Source: Denitrificimonas caeni DSM 24390
GTDB taxonomy: Bacteria > Pseudomonadota > Gammaproteobacteria > Pseudomonadales > Pseudomonadaceae
DNA: 64,000 bases
Direction of reading: 5' to 3'
Assembly: GCF_000421765.1 (NCBI RefSeq)
Contig: NZ_ATXQ01000004.1
Span: 186,001-250,000 of the forward strand
Shown here: positions 30,460-39,270 of the stretch, piece by piece
How the letters are laid out: every line of letters begins with the position of its first letter
How positions within the stretch are numbered: position 1 is the first letter of the stretch
Program-made: the position numbers and the translations under genes
Notes under the pieces: model-generated
Databases searched by the model: none
Seen by the model: only the letters and a program-made list of their open reading frames with translations
Told to the model about the DNA's origin: nothing

Positions 30460-32106
30460 TTGTTTAAAAAACACTCATGGTTAGCTTTAACAATTGCTAT
30501 GACTTGCAGCTCCTTGGTTTTGGCGCAGCCCAGTAGCGATGCGCAAACACTGGCTGAAACGCTAAATGCATTGCCACAAGCTTGCATTACATCGACAACG
30601 CACCGTTTGTCGGAACAGTCGATTCAGCAGCTGCAAATACTCTATCAGACAGTTAACTATGTGCCGATGTGGCAGGATGCCGCTCAACGCCAGCAGCTAC
30701 TTGAGCTGATTAACGATACTCAATACGACGGTTTAAAGCCGCAGATGTATCAATTGCAACATTTGGCGGCGTTGCAGCAACCCGCGTCTGAGCAGCAACA
30801 CATCTGTGATGAACTGCTGGTCAGTCATGGTTATTTACAAGTGCTTACGCATTTGCGCGATGGCGTGCTCGACTCTCAGCAGGTCGAGCCTTATTGGCTG
30901 GAAGCCGCTGCTATGCAAGCACCCATAACCTCGATTATTGAGGTGGCCGCAGTAGGGCTAAATAATTTACCGCAGGTGTTTGCTGATGTGCGTCCGCAGC
31001 ACAGTGCTTATCAAAAGTTACGTGAGATATTAAAAAGCAGCTATTTATTAGCCCAAGCCGACTGGGGCGAAGTAGCAGTACAAGGTAAGTCGCTACGAGT
31101 GGGTATGCTCGATCCGCGAGTGCCGGACTTGCGTCAGCGTTTACAGTTGGCGGGCTACATTAAAGACAGTCCTGAGAATGCGCTGACCCCGGTAGAAAAT
31201 GTCACTGGCGATATCGTCGCGGTTGATTCGTTGTTGTATACAGATGAACTGTCGGCTGCGGTTAAAGCGTTTCAGCAAGATCATTATTTAGAAGATGATG
31301 GCATTGTTGGTCCAGCAACCTTACGTGAAATGAATATCAGCCCTGAGCAGCGCATGCTGCAAGTACGAGCCAACCTTGAGCGACTGCGTTGGCTCGATCA
31401 GTTGCTTGAGCCAACCATGCTGGTGGTGGATATTGCTGGCGCGCGGTTATTATATTTTCGTGATGGCGATATCGTTTGGCGCACACGGACTCAAGTGGGT
31501 ACGGTAAAGCGTCAAACCCCTTTGTTAAAGTCGCGCATTACGCATCTCACTATTAATCCCACTTGGACAGTGCCGCCGACAATCTTGCGTGAAGATAAGT
31601 TGCCAGCCATTCGTCGCGATCTGGGCTATTTAGCCCGTAGCAATATGAGTGTGCTTGATTATCAAGGAAATGTGCTGGATCCCAGCAGCATTAACTGGCA
31701 TGCGCCCTCAGGCATTATGTTGCGTCAAGGCCCAGGGCCAAGCAATGCGCTGGGCTTGGTAGCAATCCGTTTTGCCAATCCTTTTAGTGTGTATTTGCAT
31801 GATACCCCCAGTCAGCATCTGTTTGGACGTGCAACGCGTACGGTCAGTTCTGGCTGTGTTCGAGTTGAGGAAGCACAAAAGCTGGTTGATCAACTGTTGT
31901 TTGATGCTTCAGAGCAAGAGCTTGAGCGCATTGCCCTGATTAAGGCCAGTGGCAAAACCCGTAATGTGAATTTACCCAAGCCGATTCCAGTGCTGTTAGC
32001 TTACTGGACTGTGGAAGTAGATATAGACAATCGTTTACGTTTTCGTAGTGACAGCTACGGCCATGATCAGAAAATCATTAGAGCGTTGCAGGCCGTACAG
32101 CGTTAG
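30460..32106 (+). CDS. L,D-transpeptidase of the YcbB/LdtD type
   Basis: About 548 residues. A TTG start at 30460 gives a normal signal peptide (FKKHSWLALTIAMTCSSLVLAQ); the frame is open from a GTG at 30307, but this adds a non-signal extension upstream of a TATAAT box. Domains: scaffold region, peptidoglycan-binding helices (DELSAAVKAFQQDHYLEDDGIVGPATLREMN), and a YkuD catalytic domain with TVSSGCVRVEEA. It makes 3-3 crosslinks in murein or attaches lipoproteins in relatives. Confidence 0.88.
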   Translation: MFKKHSWLALTIAMTCSSLVLAQPSSDAQTLAETLNALPQACITSTTHRLSEQSIQQLQILYQTVNYVPMWQDAAQRQQLLELINDTQYDGLKPQMYQLQHLAALQQPASEQQHICDELLVSHGYLQVLTHLRDGVLDSQQVEPYWLEAAAMQAPITSIIEVAAVGLNNLPQVFADVRPQHSAYQKLREILKSSYLLAQADWGEVAVQGKSLRVGMLDPRVPDLRQRLQLAGYIKDSPENALTPVENVTGDIVAVDSLLYTDELSAAVKAFQQDHYLEDDGIVGPATLREMNISPEQRMLQVRANLERLRWLDQLLEPTMLVVDIAGARLLYFRDGDIVWRTRTQVGTVKRQTPLLKSRITHLTINPTWTVPPTILREDKLPAIRRDLGYLARSNMSVLDYQGNVLDPSSINWHAPSGIMLRQGPGPSNALGLVAIRFANPFSVYLHDTPSQHLFGRATRTVSSGCVRVEEAQKLVDQLLFDASEQELERIALIKASGKTRNVNLPKPIPVLLAYWTVEVDIDNRLRFRSDSYGHDQKIIRALQAVQR

Positions 32107-32132
32107 GGCGCTTTGCATATACCGCTTAAATG

Positions 32133-32168
32133 AAAAAGCCGCGCCTGGGTAAGGGCTGCGGCTTTTTT
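32133..32168. terminator. Bidirectional terminator between ldt and cydX
   Basis: AAAAAGCCGC (32133-32142) pairs with GCGGC plus T run (32158-32168). It serves the plus-strand transpeptidase and the minus-strand cydABX operon, whose last codon lies at 32177. Confidence 0.9.
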
Positions 32169-32176
32169 GTTGCATG

Positions 32177-32296
32177 TTATTCAGCAGGTGAATCGCTGTT
32201 GGCGTCTAAGTCGAATGACCGTTCTAGCCAAAGCGCATTAATAATCGCCATGCTGCAGGCTAAAAGTACGCCTAAAATCCAAGTAAAATACCACAT
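32177..32296 (-). CDS. cydX: Cytochrome bd-I oxidase small subunit CydX
   Basis: A 39-residue membrane protein, MWYFTWILGVLLACSMAIIN then ALWLERSFD. This is the CydX/YbgT signature (MWYF.WILG, LA, NALW.E). It begins with ATG after AAGGGG, about 80 bases past cydB. CydX stabilises the CydAB heme b595/d site. It is too short for routine ORF calls. Confidence 0.95.
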   Translation of the reverse strand: MWYFTWILGVLLACSMAIINALWLERSFDLDANSDSPAE

Positions 32297-32378
32297 ATAA
32301 AACCCCTTAAATCATAGTGTGAAGCAGCGTGCTGGCGCATACCTAGGGTAGTGGCCAGCACGGCCATACAGCTGTCGA

Positions 32379-33518
32379 TCAGTACAAACCGTGCGGATCA
32401 CCATCGATATCTGCGACTTTTACTGTGCCCCACATCTTGATATAGCTCCATAAGGTGTAGACCAAGATAATAGGTACAAAGATTGCTGCTGCAATAAACA
32501 TAATCCCTAGTGTCTTATGACTGGATACCGCATCCCACATAGTTAAGCTTGATGCAAAATCAATGCTTGAAGGCATCAAGAATGGGAATAGAGCAAAACC
32601 TGCGGTGCAAATTGTTCCGCTAATGGCCAAGGATGAGCCTAAAAAGGCTAAAGCAGAGCGATTAATGGTTGCACCTAAGAGCGCTAATACACCACCGATA
32701 ATACCGACAATTGGTGCGATGCGCATGATGGGGTATTGTGTGTAGTTAGCCATCCAGCCAGGGTTGTTTTGCTCGACCACTTTGCTTAATGGATCAATTG
32801 CACCATTAAAATCGATCACCGAGATCACGCTATAACCCTCAATGCCAAACCATAACCACAGGCCTGCCGCGATAAAGGTGATCAGGTAAGCCGTTGATAA
32901 AATCTGCGTGGCGGTTCTTGAGCGCTGCAGAACTTGCTTGTCTGTTCGCATCATCAGCCAGGTTGCGCCGTGAGTCATCAGCATCGTTAGGCTGACGAGG
33001 CCAGCGAGAATAGCAAACGGATTGAGCAGTCCCCAGAAGTTACCGGTGTAACTGATACGCATGGTGTTATCCAGCATAAAGGGCACGCCTAAAAACAGAT
33101 TGCCGAAGGCCACACCAAACACCAGTGCCGGTACAAAACTGCCCAAGCACAGCGCCCAATCCCAGCGCGAGCGCCAGTTTGGATTATCCAGTTTGCTGCG
33201 ATAGTCAAAGCCTAAAGGACGGGCAAATAAAGCGAACAATACCAGCATCATGGCCCAATAAAAGCCTGAGAAGGAGGCCGCATAAACAATTGGCCAAGCG
33301 GCAAATAGAGCGCCTGCGGCAGTAACTAACCAGACCTGATTGCCCTCCCAGTGCGGGCCAATAGTATTGAGTACGACGCGGCGTTCGCTGTCAGTACGGC
33401 CAATCAAAGGCATTAAAATAACAGCGCCCAGATCAAAACCATCGGTTAAAGCAAAACCAATCAGCAAAACGCCAACCAGCACCCACCAAATGAGTTTTAG
33501 AGTTTCGTAATCAAACAT
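32379..33518 (-). CDS. cydB: Cytochrome bd quinol oxidase subunit II
   Basis: 379 residues with about eight or nine membrane helices. N-terminal signature FDYETLKLIWWVLVGVLLIGFALTDGFDLG and WEGNQVWLVTAAGALFAAWP are typical of CydB. Together with CydA it oxidises quinol and reduces oxygen with high affinity. It starts 12 bases after cydA. Confidence 0.97.
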   Translation of the reverse strand: MFDYETLKLIWWVLVGVLLIGFALTDGFDLGAVILMPLIGRTDSERRVVLNTIGPHWEGNQVWLVTAAGALFAAWPIVYAASFSGFYWAMMLVLFALFARPLGFDYRSKLDNPNWRSRWDWALCLGSFVPALVFGVAFGNLFLGVPFMLDNTMRISYTGNFWGLLNPFAILAGLVSLTMLMTHGATWLMMRTDKQVLQRSRTATQILSTAYLITFIAAGLWLWFGIEGYSVISVIDFNGAIDPLSKVVEQNNPGWMANYTQYPIMRIAPIVGIIGGVLALLGATINRSALAFLGSSLAISGTICTAGFALFPFLMPSSIDFASSLTMWDAVSSHKTLGIMFIAAAIFVPIILVYTLWSYIKMWGTVKVADIDGDPHGLY

Positions 33519-33529
33519 TTCGTCACTCC

Positions 33530-35095
33530 TTATAGTTTTTTAGTGGTGTTTTGTTCGAAATGGTAACGACCGGTATGCAAGCAGCTTGGACCTTTGCGAG
33601 CAAAGCGAATCATTAAGAACATTTCAATGATAATTAACACCGTGTAAATAACCGCGATAGTAATAATCGAGCCTAGGACATCACCGCTTGACAGTGATGA
33701 GGTGGATAAGAAAGTTGGTAGCACTTCACCAATCGACCAAGGCTGGCGACCGACTTCGGCAACATACCAGCCCGCTTGTACGCCAATCCAAGGCAGCGGT
33801 AAGCTCAATAAAGCAAAACGTAATAGCCAGGTTTTGTGCTCTTGGTTGTGCTTGGTCGAGGCCCAGAAAGCTAAGACAAATAGCAGCAACATTAAGAAGC
33901 CTGCTCCTACCATGAAGCGGAATGCCCAGAAGATACTGGGCACATGAGGGATGGTATCGGCAGCGGCAAGTTTGATTTGCTCTTCAGTCGCTTCGGCAAT
34001 ATTTTCAGTATATTTTTTCAACAATAAGCCATAACCAAGGTCTTGTTTGACTTCATCAAACAGCGCTACGTTTTCTGCAGAGCGATCTCCGCCACGCAGA
34101 ACCTGCAATCGCTCATAGGCCAGCATGCCGTTACGAATACGCACCTCGTGTTGAGCAATTAAGTCCTTAATGCCCGTGACTTCTGTGTCTAAAGAACGCG
34201 TCGCCATAATTCCCATTGCGTAGGGGATTTTGATGGCATAGTCGGTGCTCTGCGTTTCCATATTGGGTAGACCGACTAAGGTAAAGGCTGCTGGTGCTTT
34301 TTCGGTATGCCATTCCGCTTCAATCGCAGCCAGTTTGGTTTTCTGTACATCACCAATTTCATAACCAGACTCATCACCCAATACGATCACTGAGAGAATT
34401 GATGCCAAGCCAAAGGCTGAGGCGATGGCAAATGAGCGACGGGCAAAACCAAGATCACGTTTTTTCAGTAAGTACCAACTGGAGATCGCTAGCACAAAGA
34501 TTGAACCGGTCACATAACCTGCCGCCACGGTGTGGACAAATTTTACTTGAGCGACTGGATTGAAGATCAGTGCGGCGAAGTCGGTGACTTCCATGCGCAT
34601 GGTTTCATAGTTGAACTCGGCACCGACAGGGTTTTGCATCCAGCCATTGGCCACGAGAATCCACAGCGCTGAAAGGTTAGAGCCGATCGCTACCAACCAG
34701 GTAACGGCTAAGTGCTGATGCTTACTCAGGCGCTCCCAGCCAAAGAAAAATAAACCAATAAAGGTTGATTCTAAGAAGAAGGCCATTAATCCTTCAATCG
34801 CTAGCGGTGCGCCAAAGACATCGCCGACATAGTGGCTGTAATAGGACCAGTTGGTGCCGAACTGGAACTCCATGGTGAGACCGGTAGCAACACCAATGGC
34901 GAAGTTAATCCCAAACAGCTTACCCCAGAACAGAACCATGTCTTTGTAGACTTCTTTGCCGGTCAAGACATACACCGACTCCATAATAGCCAGCAAAAAT
35001 GCTAGACCAATGGTCAGGGGGACAAAAATGAAGTGATACATTGCTGTCATCGCAAATTGAAAGCGTGACAGATCAACAAGGGTTTCCGAGATCAT
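33530..35095 (-). CDS. cydA: Cytochrome bd quinol oxidase subunit I, long Q-loop
   Basis: 521 residues. The start ATG 35095 has GAGGAG upstream; a longer frame to 35173 is not supported. Signatures: [21 protein letters not shown] (heme ligand His), [13 protein letters not shown] and [12 protein letters not shown]. The quinol loop between about residues 245 and 380 is long, as in E. coli CydA, and unlike the short-loop CioA of P. aeruginosa. With CydX this indicates a bd-I-type oxidase. Confidence 0.97.
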   Translation of the reverse strand: MISETLVDLSRFQFAMTAMYHFIFVPLTIGLAFLLAIMESVYVLTGKEVYKDMVLFWGKLFGINFAIGVATGLTMEFQFGTNWSYYSHYVGDVFGAPLAIEGLMAFFLESTFIGLFFFGWERLSKHQHLAVTWLVAIGSNLSALWILVANGWMQNPVGAEFNYETMRMEVTDFAALIFNPVAQVKFVHTVAAGYVTGSIFVLAISSWYLLKKRDLGFARRSFAIASAFGLASILSVIVLGDESGYEIGDVQKTKLAAIEAEWHTEKAPAAFTLVGLPNMETQSTDYAIKIPYAMGIMATRSLDTEVTGIKDLIAQHEVRIRNGMLAYERLQVLRGGDRSAENVALFDEVKQDLGYGLLLKKYTENIAEATEEQIKLAAADTIPHVPSIFWAFRFMVGAGFLMLLLFVLAFWASTKHNQEHKTWLLRFALLSLPLPWIGVQAGWYVAEVGRQPWSIGEVLPTFLSTSSLSSGDVLGSIITIAVIYTVLIIIEMFLMIRFARKGPSCLHTGRYHFEQNTTKKL

Positions 35096-35364
35096 TGCGC
35101 ATACTCCTCGGGAGTGGATGATACAGATATTAGGCTTGGCAAGGATAAGCTGGTGTAGACAGAAATCGGCCAAGCAAGGCTGCAGTTATCGGCACTGAGA
35201 GACATAGTGAATACTCTACAAATACATACGACATTTGTAGTATGTCACTTTTTTATTGATAAATGACAAGGAAGCAGCGGTGACCGGTTGTCGCAGTGTG
35301 TGCTAGCGCACGTCTGGCGATGTATTCGTCATGGGAAATGGGTTGTTGCAGAGAGAAAAAGGAT
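35096..35364 (-). promoter_or_regulatory. cydABX upstream region with interleaved inverted repeats
   Basis: No gene visible. CTACAAAT (35216-35223) is inverted as ATTTGTAG (35233-35240), and ACATAC (35224-35229) as GTATGT (35240-35245), so the two repeats interleave. An Anr-like box, TTGTC-ATTT-ATCAA on the minus strand (35256-35269), matches 8 of 10 positions. TTGTCA of the same box and CATACT 19 bases on could be a -35/-10 pair. Confidence 0.4.
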
Positions 35365-35391
35365 TGCCCGCTCAGAGTGCTTGAGCGGGCA
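35365..35391 (-). terminator. Hairpin after apt
   Basis: Ten-base stem TGCCCGCTCA (35365-35374) / TGAGCGGGCA (35382-35391). On the minus strand it is followed by ATCCTTTTTC, a moderate T tract, just after the apt stop. Confidence 0.7.
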
Positions 35392-35401
35392 TTTTGACCG
35401 G

Positions 35402-35950
35402 TTAGTGTTCGTTAAGGGTGAAAGCGGTCAAGGTGAAAGTCGGCACACCAATATCTTGCATCAGCTGTGAGCCTTGTAACTCTGGCAGATCAATAATTGC
35501 CGCCACTTCGTAGACGCTGGCGCCCATTCTGCGGATTAAGCGTGCAGCAGCGATAAAAGTGCCACCACTGGCGATGATGTCATCAATCAGCAGGACTTTA
35601 TCACCTTCACATAGGCTGTCAGCGTGCACTTCAAGAGTTGATTGCTCGTACTCTGTGTCATAAGGCTCGCTAAGAATATCCGCGGGTAACTTACCTTGCT
35701 TACGGAACAGCACCAAGGGTTTGTTCAGTTCATAAGCAATGGTTGCGCCCAATAAAAAGCCGCGTGATTCAATTGCGCCGATATGGGTGAAGTCACTTTC
35801 AACGTAACGTTGTACTAAACCATCAATCACCATGCGCATAGCGCGCGGAGATTGAAATAAAGGCGTGATGTCGCGAAAAATAACACCTTTTTTAGGGAAG
35901 TCAGGAATAGGGCGAATCAAAGACTTAATTACAAATTCGTCAAAAATCAT
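35402..35950 (-). CDS. apt: Adenine phosphoribosyltransferase
   Basis: 182 residues that make AMP from adenine and PRPP. Signatures: [38 protein letters not shown] and the PRPP loop [13 protein letters not shown]. The length is standard. It is separated by about 30 bases from anr and may be cotranscribed with it. Confidence 0.96.
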   Translation of the reverse strand: MIFDEFVIKSLIRPIPDFPKKGVIFRDITPLFQSPRAMRMVIDGLVQRYVESDFTHIGAIESRGFLLGATIAYELNKPLVLFRKQGKLPADILSEPYDTEYEQSTLEVHADSLCEGDKVLLIDDIIASGGTFIAAARLIRRMGASVYEVAAIIDLPELQGSQLMQDIGVPTFTLTAFTLNEH

Positions 35951-35980
35951 AGCGTGAGCCTCTTTCTTGAGCCTGCTGAA

Positions 35981-36715
35981 TCAATTATCGAGATTACCAC
36001 CTGCCAGAGCACAGATTTCAATCAGGTTGATCAGATTGACTTCTTTGCCTTCCGCTTCTAACAGACCACTTTGTTGGAAGCGAGTAAACACTCTGGAAAC
36101 AGTTTCGACTGCTAGACCTAAGTAGTTACCAATTTCGTTGCGCGACATGGCTAAACGAAACTGTTGCGGAGAGTAACCACGGGCACGGAAACGGGCAGAC
36201 AAATTCACCAGAAAAGTAGCAATGCGTTCATCGGCAGTTTTCTTCGATAGCAGCATCATCATTTGCTGATCATCGCGAATTTCGCGACTCATAATGCGCA
36301 TGAGCTGACGACGCAGTTGCGGCAAGCTGGCGCTTAACTCATCCAGTCGGTCGAAGGGTATTTCGCAAATCGAAGTGGTTTCTAAGGCAATCGCCGAGAC
36401 GGGATACAGTTCAGTGTCCATGCCCGATAGACCAACAAACTCGCTTGGCAAATGAAAACCAGTAATCTGTTCTTGTCCACAATCGGTGACGCTAAAAGTT
36501 TTTAGGCTGCCGGAACGTACGGCATAAACTGAAGCAAATGTATCGCCTTGGCGAAATAGAAAATCGCCTTTTTTCATAGGACGGCTGCGTTTGACGATAT
36601 TATCAAGAGCATCGAGATCTTGCATATCCAAAGACAGAGGTAAGCAAAGGGTCGCTAAACTGCAATCTTTGCAATGCGCCTGATGCGGATTGCGTGCACT
36701 GATTATTTCTGCCAT
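35981..36715 (-). CDS. anr: Oxygen-sensing transcription regulator Anr (FNR family)
   Basis: 244 residues. Cluster cysteines C15, C18, C24 ([11 protein letters not shown]) and C117 (TSICEIP) match FNR/Anr, so it can bind an oxygen-labile [4Fe-4S] cluster. The effector domain is followed by the helix-turn-helix [24 protein letters not shown] with E, S and R of the FNR recognition type (TTGAT half site). The ATG 36715 follows TAGGA. The window holds matching boxes before hemN and ccoN2. Confidence 0.96.
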   Translation of the reverse strand: MAEIISARNPHQAHCKDCSLATLCLPLSLDMQDLDALDNIVKRSRPMKKGDFLFRQGDTFASVYAVRSGSLKTFSVTDCGQEQITGFHLPSEFVGLSGMDTELYPVSAIALETTSICEIPFDRLDELSASLPQLRRQLMRIMSREIRDDQQMMMLLSKKTADERIATFLVNLSARFRARGYSPQQFRLAMSRNEIGNYLGLAVETVSRVFTRFQQSGLLEAEGKEVNLINLIEICALAGGNLDN

Positions 36716-36859
36716 GCCATGATTCCTAAGCAAAGGAGCGATTCAAACTAACTAGGCGTAAGGTTACCTTAGCCAGCCAGAAGCTGCCAGTGCTGCAGAG
36801 GATGGTTTTCATCGAAGCCTGCAGATGTCTCGCTACTTTGTTGGCTTTGCTAAAGCCAT

Positions 36860-38248
36860 TTACATCATCTGAACTAAGGATGGTGTTTGATTAGTGTCTT
36901 GCGCAAGGTAGTCATCAAATAACTGGCAGACAGTCAAAGTGTATAAGCGCCCTGGTGCGGTGATGCTCAGTTTTTGCTCGCTCAGCTCTAGTAAGCCATT
37001 ACTTTGCATGCGCAGTAGTTGCGGCCATTGGGCCGCGAAATAGCTTGCAAAATCAATCGCAAAGCATTGCTCTATGACGCTGAAGTTGACTTCGAATTGA
37101 CAGGTTAATGCTTGAATGACAGCGCGATGAATTTGGTCTTTTTTAGTGCACAGCACGCCCGTTGCTGGCGGTAACTGTTGATTACGGCAAGCTGTTTGAT
37201 AGCTATTGATGTCATGGCTGTTGTGGTAGTACAGGTTGCCGAGTTGGCTTACCGCAGACACACCAAAACCTAGAGTGTCACAGTTAGCGCTGGTGCTGTA
37301 ACCCTGGATACCTTGTTGTAAGGTGCCGTCTTCTTGGGCGTAGGCAAAGTCGTCATCGGCTAGGGCAAAATGGCCCATACCGATATAGCGGTATCCAGCT
37401 TGCTCTAGTTGCAGCTGCGTGCCTTTGAGCATGGCTTCAAGGTTAGCTATTGAGGGTAATTCAGCGGCATTAATGCGTTGTTGAATTGGATGTTTGTCAG
37501 GTTGATGTTGATAGCCTTGTAAGCTGATTCGGTCCGGTGCCAGTTGCAATACATCCTCTACAGCTTGGGAAAATGATTGCGTTGTTTGTTGCGGTAAACC
37601 GTAGATAAGGCTGATGCTGACAGTGCGAAACTGTAGTGTGCGAGCGGCTTCAACAATCGCTTGGGTTTGTTCAATGGTCTGTAAGCGGTTAATGGCTCTT
37701 TGTACTTTTGGGTCGAGCCCTTGCACTTCGATATTCACCCGATTAAAACCGATATCACGCAGTACGCCCATGGTTGACCAGTCGGTTTCTCTTGGGTCTA
37801 TATCGATGCTGTAGTGGGTAAAGTTATTGCTGGTGATGTTGAAATTGTCTTGCAAGCAGCGCATCAGTTGGCGCAGTTCAACTGGGTTTAAAAAAGTTGG
37901 CGTGCCGCCACCAAAGTGCAACTCTTCAATATTGCGTTCGCTGGCAATATGCTGGGCAACGGTTTGGATTTCTTGCTCTAAACATTGCAGGTATTGAGCG
38001 GCGCGACTGCGATCTTTTGTCACTATGTTTTTTTTGCTGCAGTAGTAGCATGCGTTTGCACAAAAAGGAATGTTAACGTTCAGGACAAGAGGACGCTGCG
38101 CTTTGCGACTGTCACGTAGCGCACTAAAACGTTCAAAAGCACTGATGTTTTGTTGAAAATGTTCCACGCGCGGGTATGAGCTGTATGGCTTATCAAGATT
38201 ATGATAAAGATTAAATAATTTTGAGCTCCAACCCATGGTGTTAAGCAT
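36860..38248 (-). CDS. hemN: HemN-type coproporphyrinogen III dehydrogenase with altered motif
   Basis: 462 residues, radical SAM. Cluster cysteines C63, C67, C70 (CANACYYC) are present, but the fourth cysteine of the HemN motif CxxxCxxCxC is K72 (CSKKN). GGGTPTF, IDPRETDWST and YGLPQQT remain. Other usually constant segments differ (EVQGLDP, LQGYQHQPDKHPIQQ, ANCDTLGFG). It is next to anr as hemN is in Pseudomonas and has a perfect Anr promoter. It may be a diverged HemN with changed activity. Confidence 0.82.
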   Translation of the reverse strand: MLNTMGWSSKLFNLYHNLDKPYSSYPRVEHFQQNISAFERFSALRDSRKAQRPLVLNVNIPFCANACYYCSKKNIVTKDRSRAAQYLQCLEQEIQTVAQHIASERNIEELHFGGGTPTFLNPVELRQLMRCLQDNFNITSNNFTHYSIDIDPRETDWSTMGVLRDIGFNRVNIEVQGLDPKVQRAINRLQTIEQTQAIVEAARTLQFRTVSISLIYGLPQQTTQSFSQAVEDVLQLAPDRISLQGYQHQPDKHPIQQRINAAELPSIANLEAMLKGTQLQLEQAGYRYIGMGHFALADDDFAYAQEDGTLQQGIQGYSTSANCDTLGFGVSAVSQLGNLYYHNSHDINSYQTACRNQQLPPATGVLCTKKDQIHRAVIQALTCQFEVNFSVIEQCFAIDFASYFAAQWPQLLRMQSNGLLELSEQKLSITAPGRLYTLTVCQLFDDYLAQDTNQTPSLVQMM

Positions 38249-38283
38249 GACACATGACTCCCCAAACGCTAGCAAGTGATGCG

Positions 38284-38325
38284 AGTATAGGGGGGGATCA
38301 GACTATGCCTCTTGATCTGTATCAA
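38284..38325 (-). promoter_or_regulatory. Class II Anr/FNR promoter of hemN
   Basis: TTGAT-ACAG-ATCAA (38312-38325) is a perfect Anr/FNR box. Exactly 22 bases downstream on the minus strand is TATACT (38284-38289). This puts the box centre at -41.5, the class II activator position, with the start near 38277, some 29 bases before the ATG. Confidence 0.85.
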
Positions 38326-38353
38326 GCGTATTTCTGCCTGTGTAGAAACTTAC

Positions 38354-39037
38354 TTAGTGACCCATCAACCAGTGCTGATGTGGACCTGGCAGGGTCCATA
38401 AGCCGTAGAGGATCACTAGTAGGCCGGCTGCATGGCGTACGTTTTTCTTGCGCAAGAACGCTGTCACCTGTTCTGCCGCGAGTCCTGATGCTAAAAGCAC
38501 CGGCCAAGTGCCTAAGCCAAAAGTAAACATCAGTAGGGCGCTGGTGCTGGCTTCGCCTTGGCTGGCGGCCCAAAACAGCGTGCTATAAACCAAACCACAG
38601 GGCAACCAGCCCCACAACATACCGAGCAGTATCGCGTGGAATGTACCTTTTACCGGTAGTAGACGACTGGCAAAAGGTTGGATGTGCCGCCATAAGTAGC
38701 CGCCAAGTTTTTCAATCCGGGTCAAACCATGCCACCAGCCCGCCAGATACAAGCCAAGGCTGATTAGTAATAACGCGGCGACCACGCGCAAAGCATTGGC
38801 GGCAGGCGTTTGCTCAACCGCCCAACCAAATAGACCAAATAAGAATCCTGCTATGGCATAACTGCTGACGCGACCGAGGTTGTAGCCAATGATTAAGCGT
38901 AAGCGGCGGTTGTGCTGCTCAGCTGGAATGCTCATGGTCAAAGCACCCATTAAGCCACCGCACATACCAAGACAATGCCCAGCACCCAATAGACCGAGAA
39001 TAAATGCTGAAGCCAGTAATGGGATAAGATCAGCCAT
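38354..39037 (-). CDS. SafE/TauE-type membrane exporter of the cco cluster
   Basis: 227 residues with about six membrane helices. Signature: LASAFILGLLGAGHCLGMCGGLMGAL with a GHC.GMCGG motif, YNLGRVSSYAIAG and WGWLPCGLVYS. Such sulfite-exporter-like proteins often accompany ccoGHIS and are suspected to act in metal (copper) or thiol transport for cbb3 assembly. It overlaps ccoS by eight bases. Confidence 0.85.
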   Translation of the reverse strand: MADLIPLLASAFILGLLGAGHCLGMCGGLMGALTMSIPAEQHNRRLRLIIGYNLGRVSSYAIAGFLFGLFGWAVEQTPAANALRVVAALLLISLGLYLAGWWHGLTRIEKLGGYLWRHIQPFASRLLPVKGTFHAILLGMLWGWLPCGLVYSTLFWAASQGEASTSALLMFTFGLGTWPVLLASGLAAEQVTAFLRKKNVRHAAGLLVILYGLWTLPGPHQHWLMGH

Positions 39038-39242
39038 TGTGCTGATCTTCCCCGTCAGTTTTTTTGCTTGGTTGGTGTTTCATTCCTGCTTTGTGCATAG
39101 GGTCTTCGTCATCAAATAAAATGCTATGCGCAGGACTGTCGAGGTCTTCGTACTGGCCATTATCAACGGCCCAAAAAAACAGTTTAATGGCTAGGGCAAC
39201 AATGATCATTGCCACGGGAATCATTACATATAAAGCGGCCAT
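39030..39242 (-). CDS. ccoS: cbb3 oxidase maturation protein CcoS
   Basis: 70 residues with one N-terminal membrane helix (ALYVMIPVAMIIVALAIKLFFWAVDNGQYEDLD), the full CcoS/FixS signature, then a hydrophilic tail longer than usual. CcoS is needed to load heme b and copper into CcoN. The ATG is 39242. Confidence 0.94.
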   Translation of the reverse strand: MAALYVMIPVAMIIVALAIKLFFWAVDNGQYEDLDSPAHSILFDDEDPMHKAGMKHQPSKKTDGEDQHNG

Positions 39243-39270
39243 AACAACATTCTCTATAACAGCGCGAAAC

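Noticed and set aside
35096-35173. 26-codon N-terminal extension of cydA
   Set aside because: The ATG at 35095 has a GAGGAG ribosome site and matches the family start; the extension is polar and unrelated.
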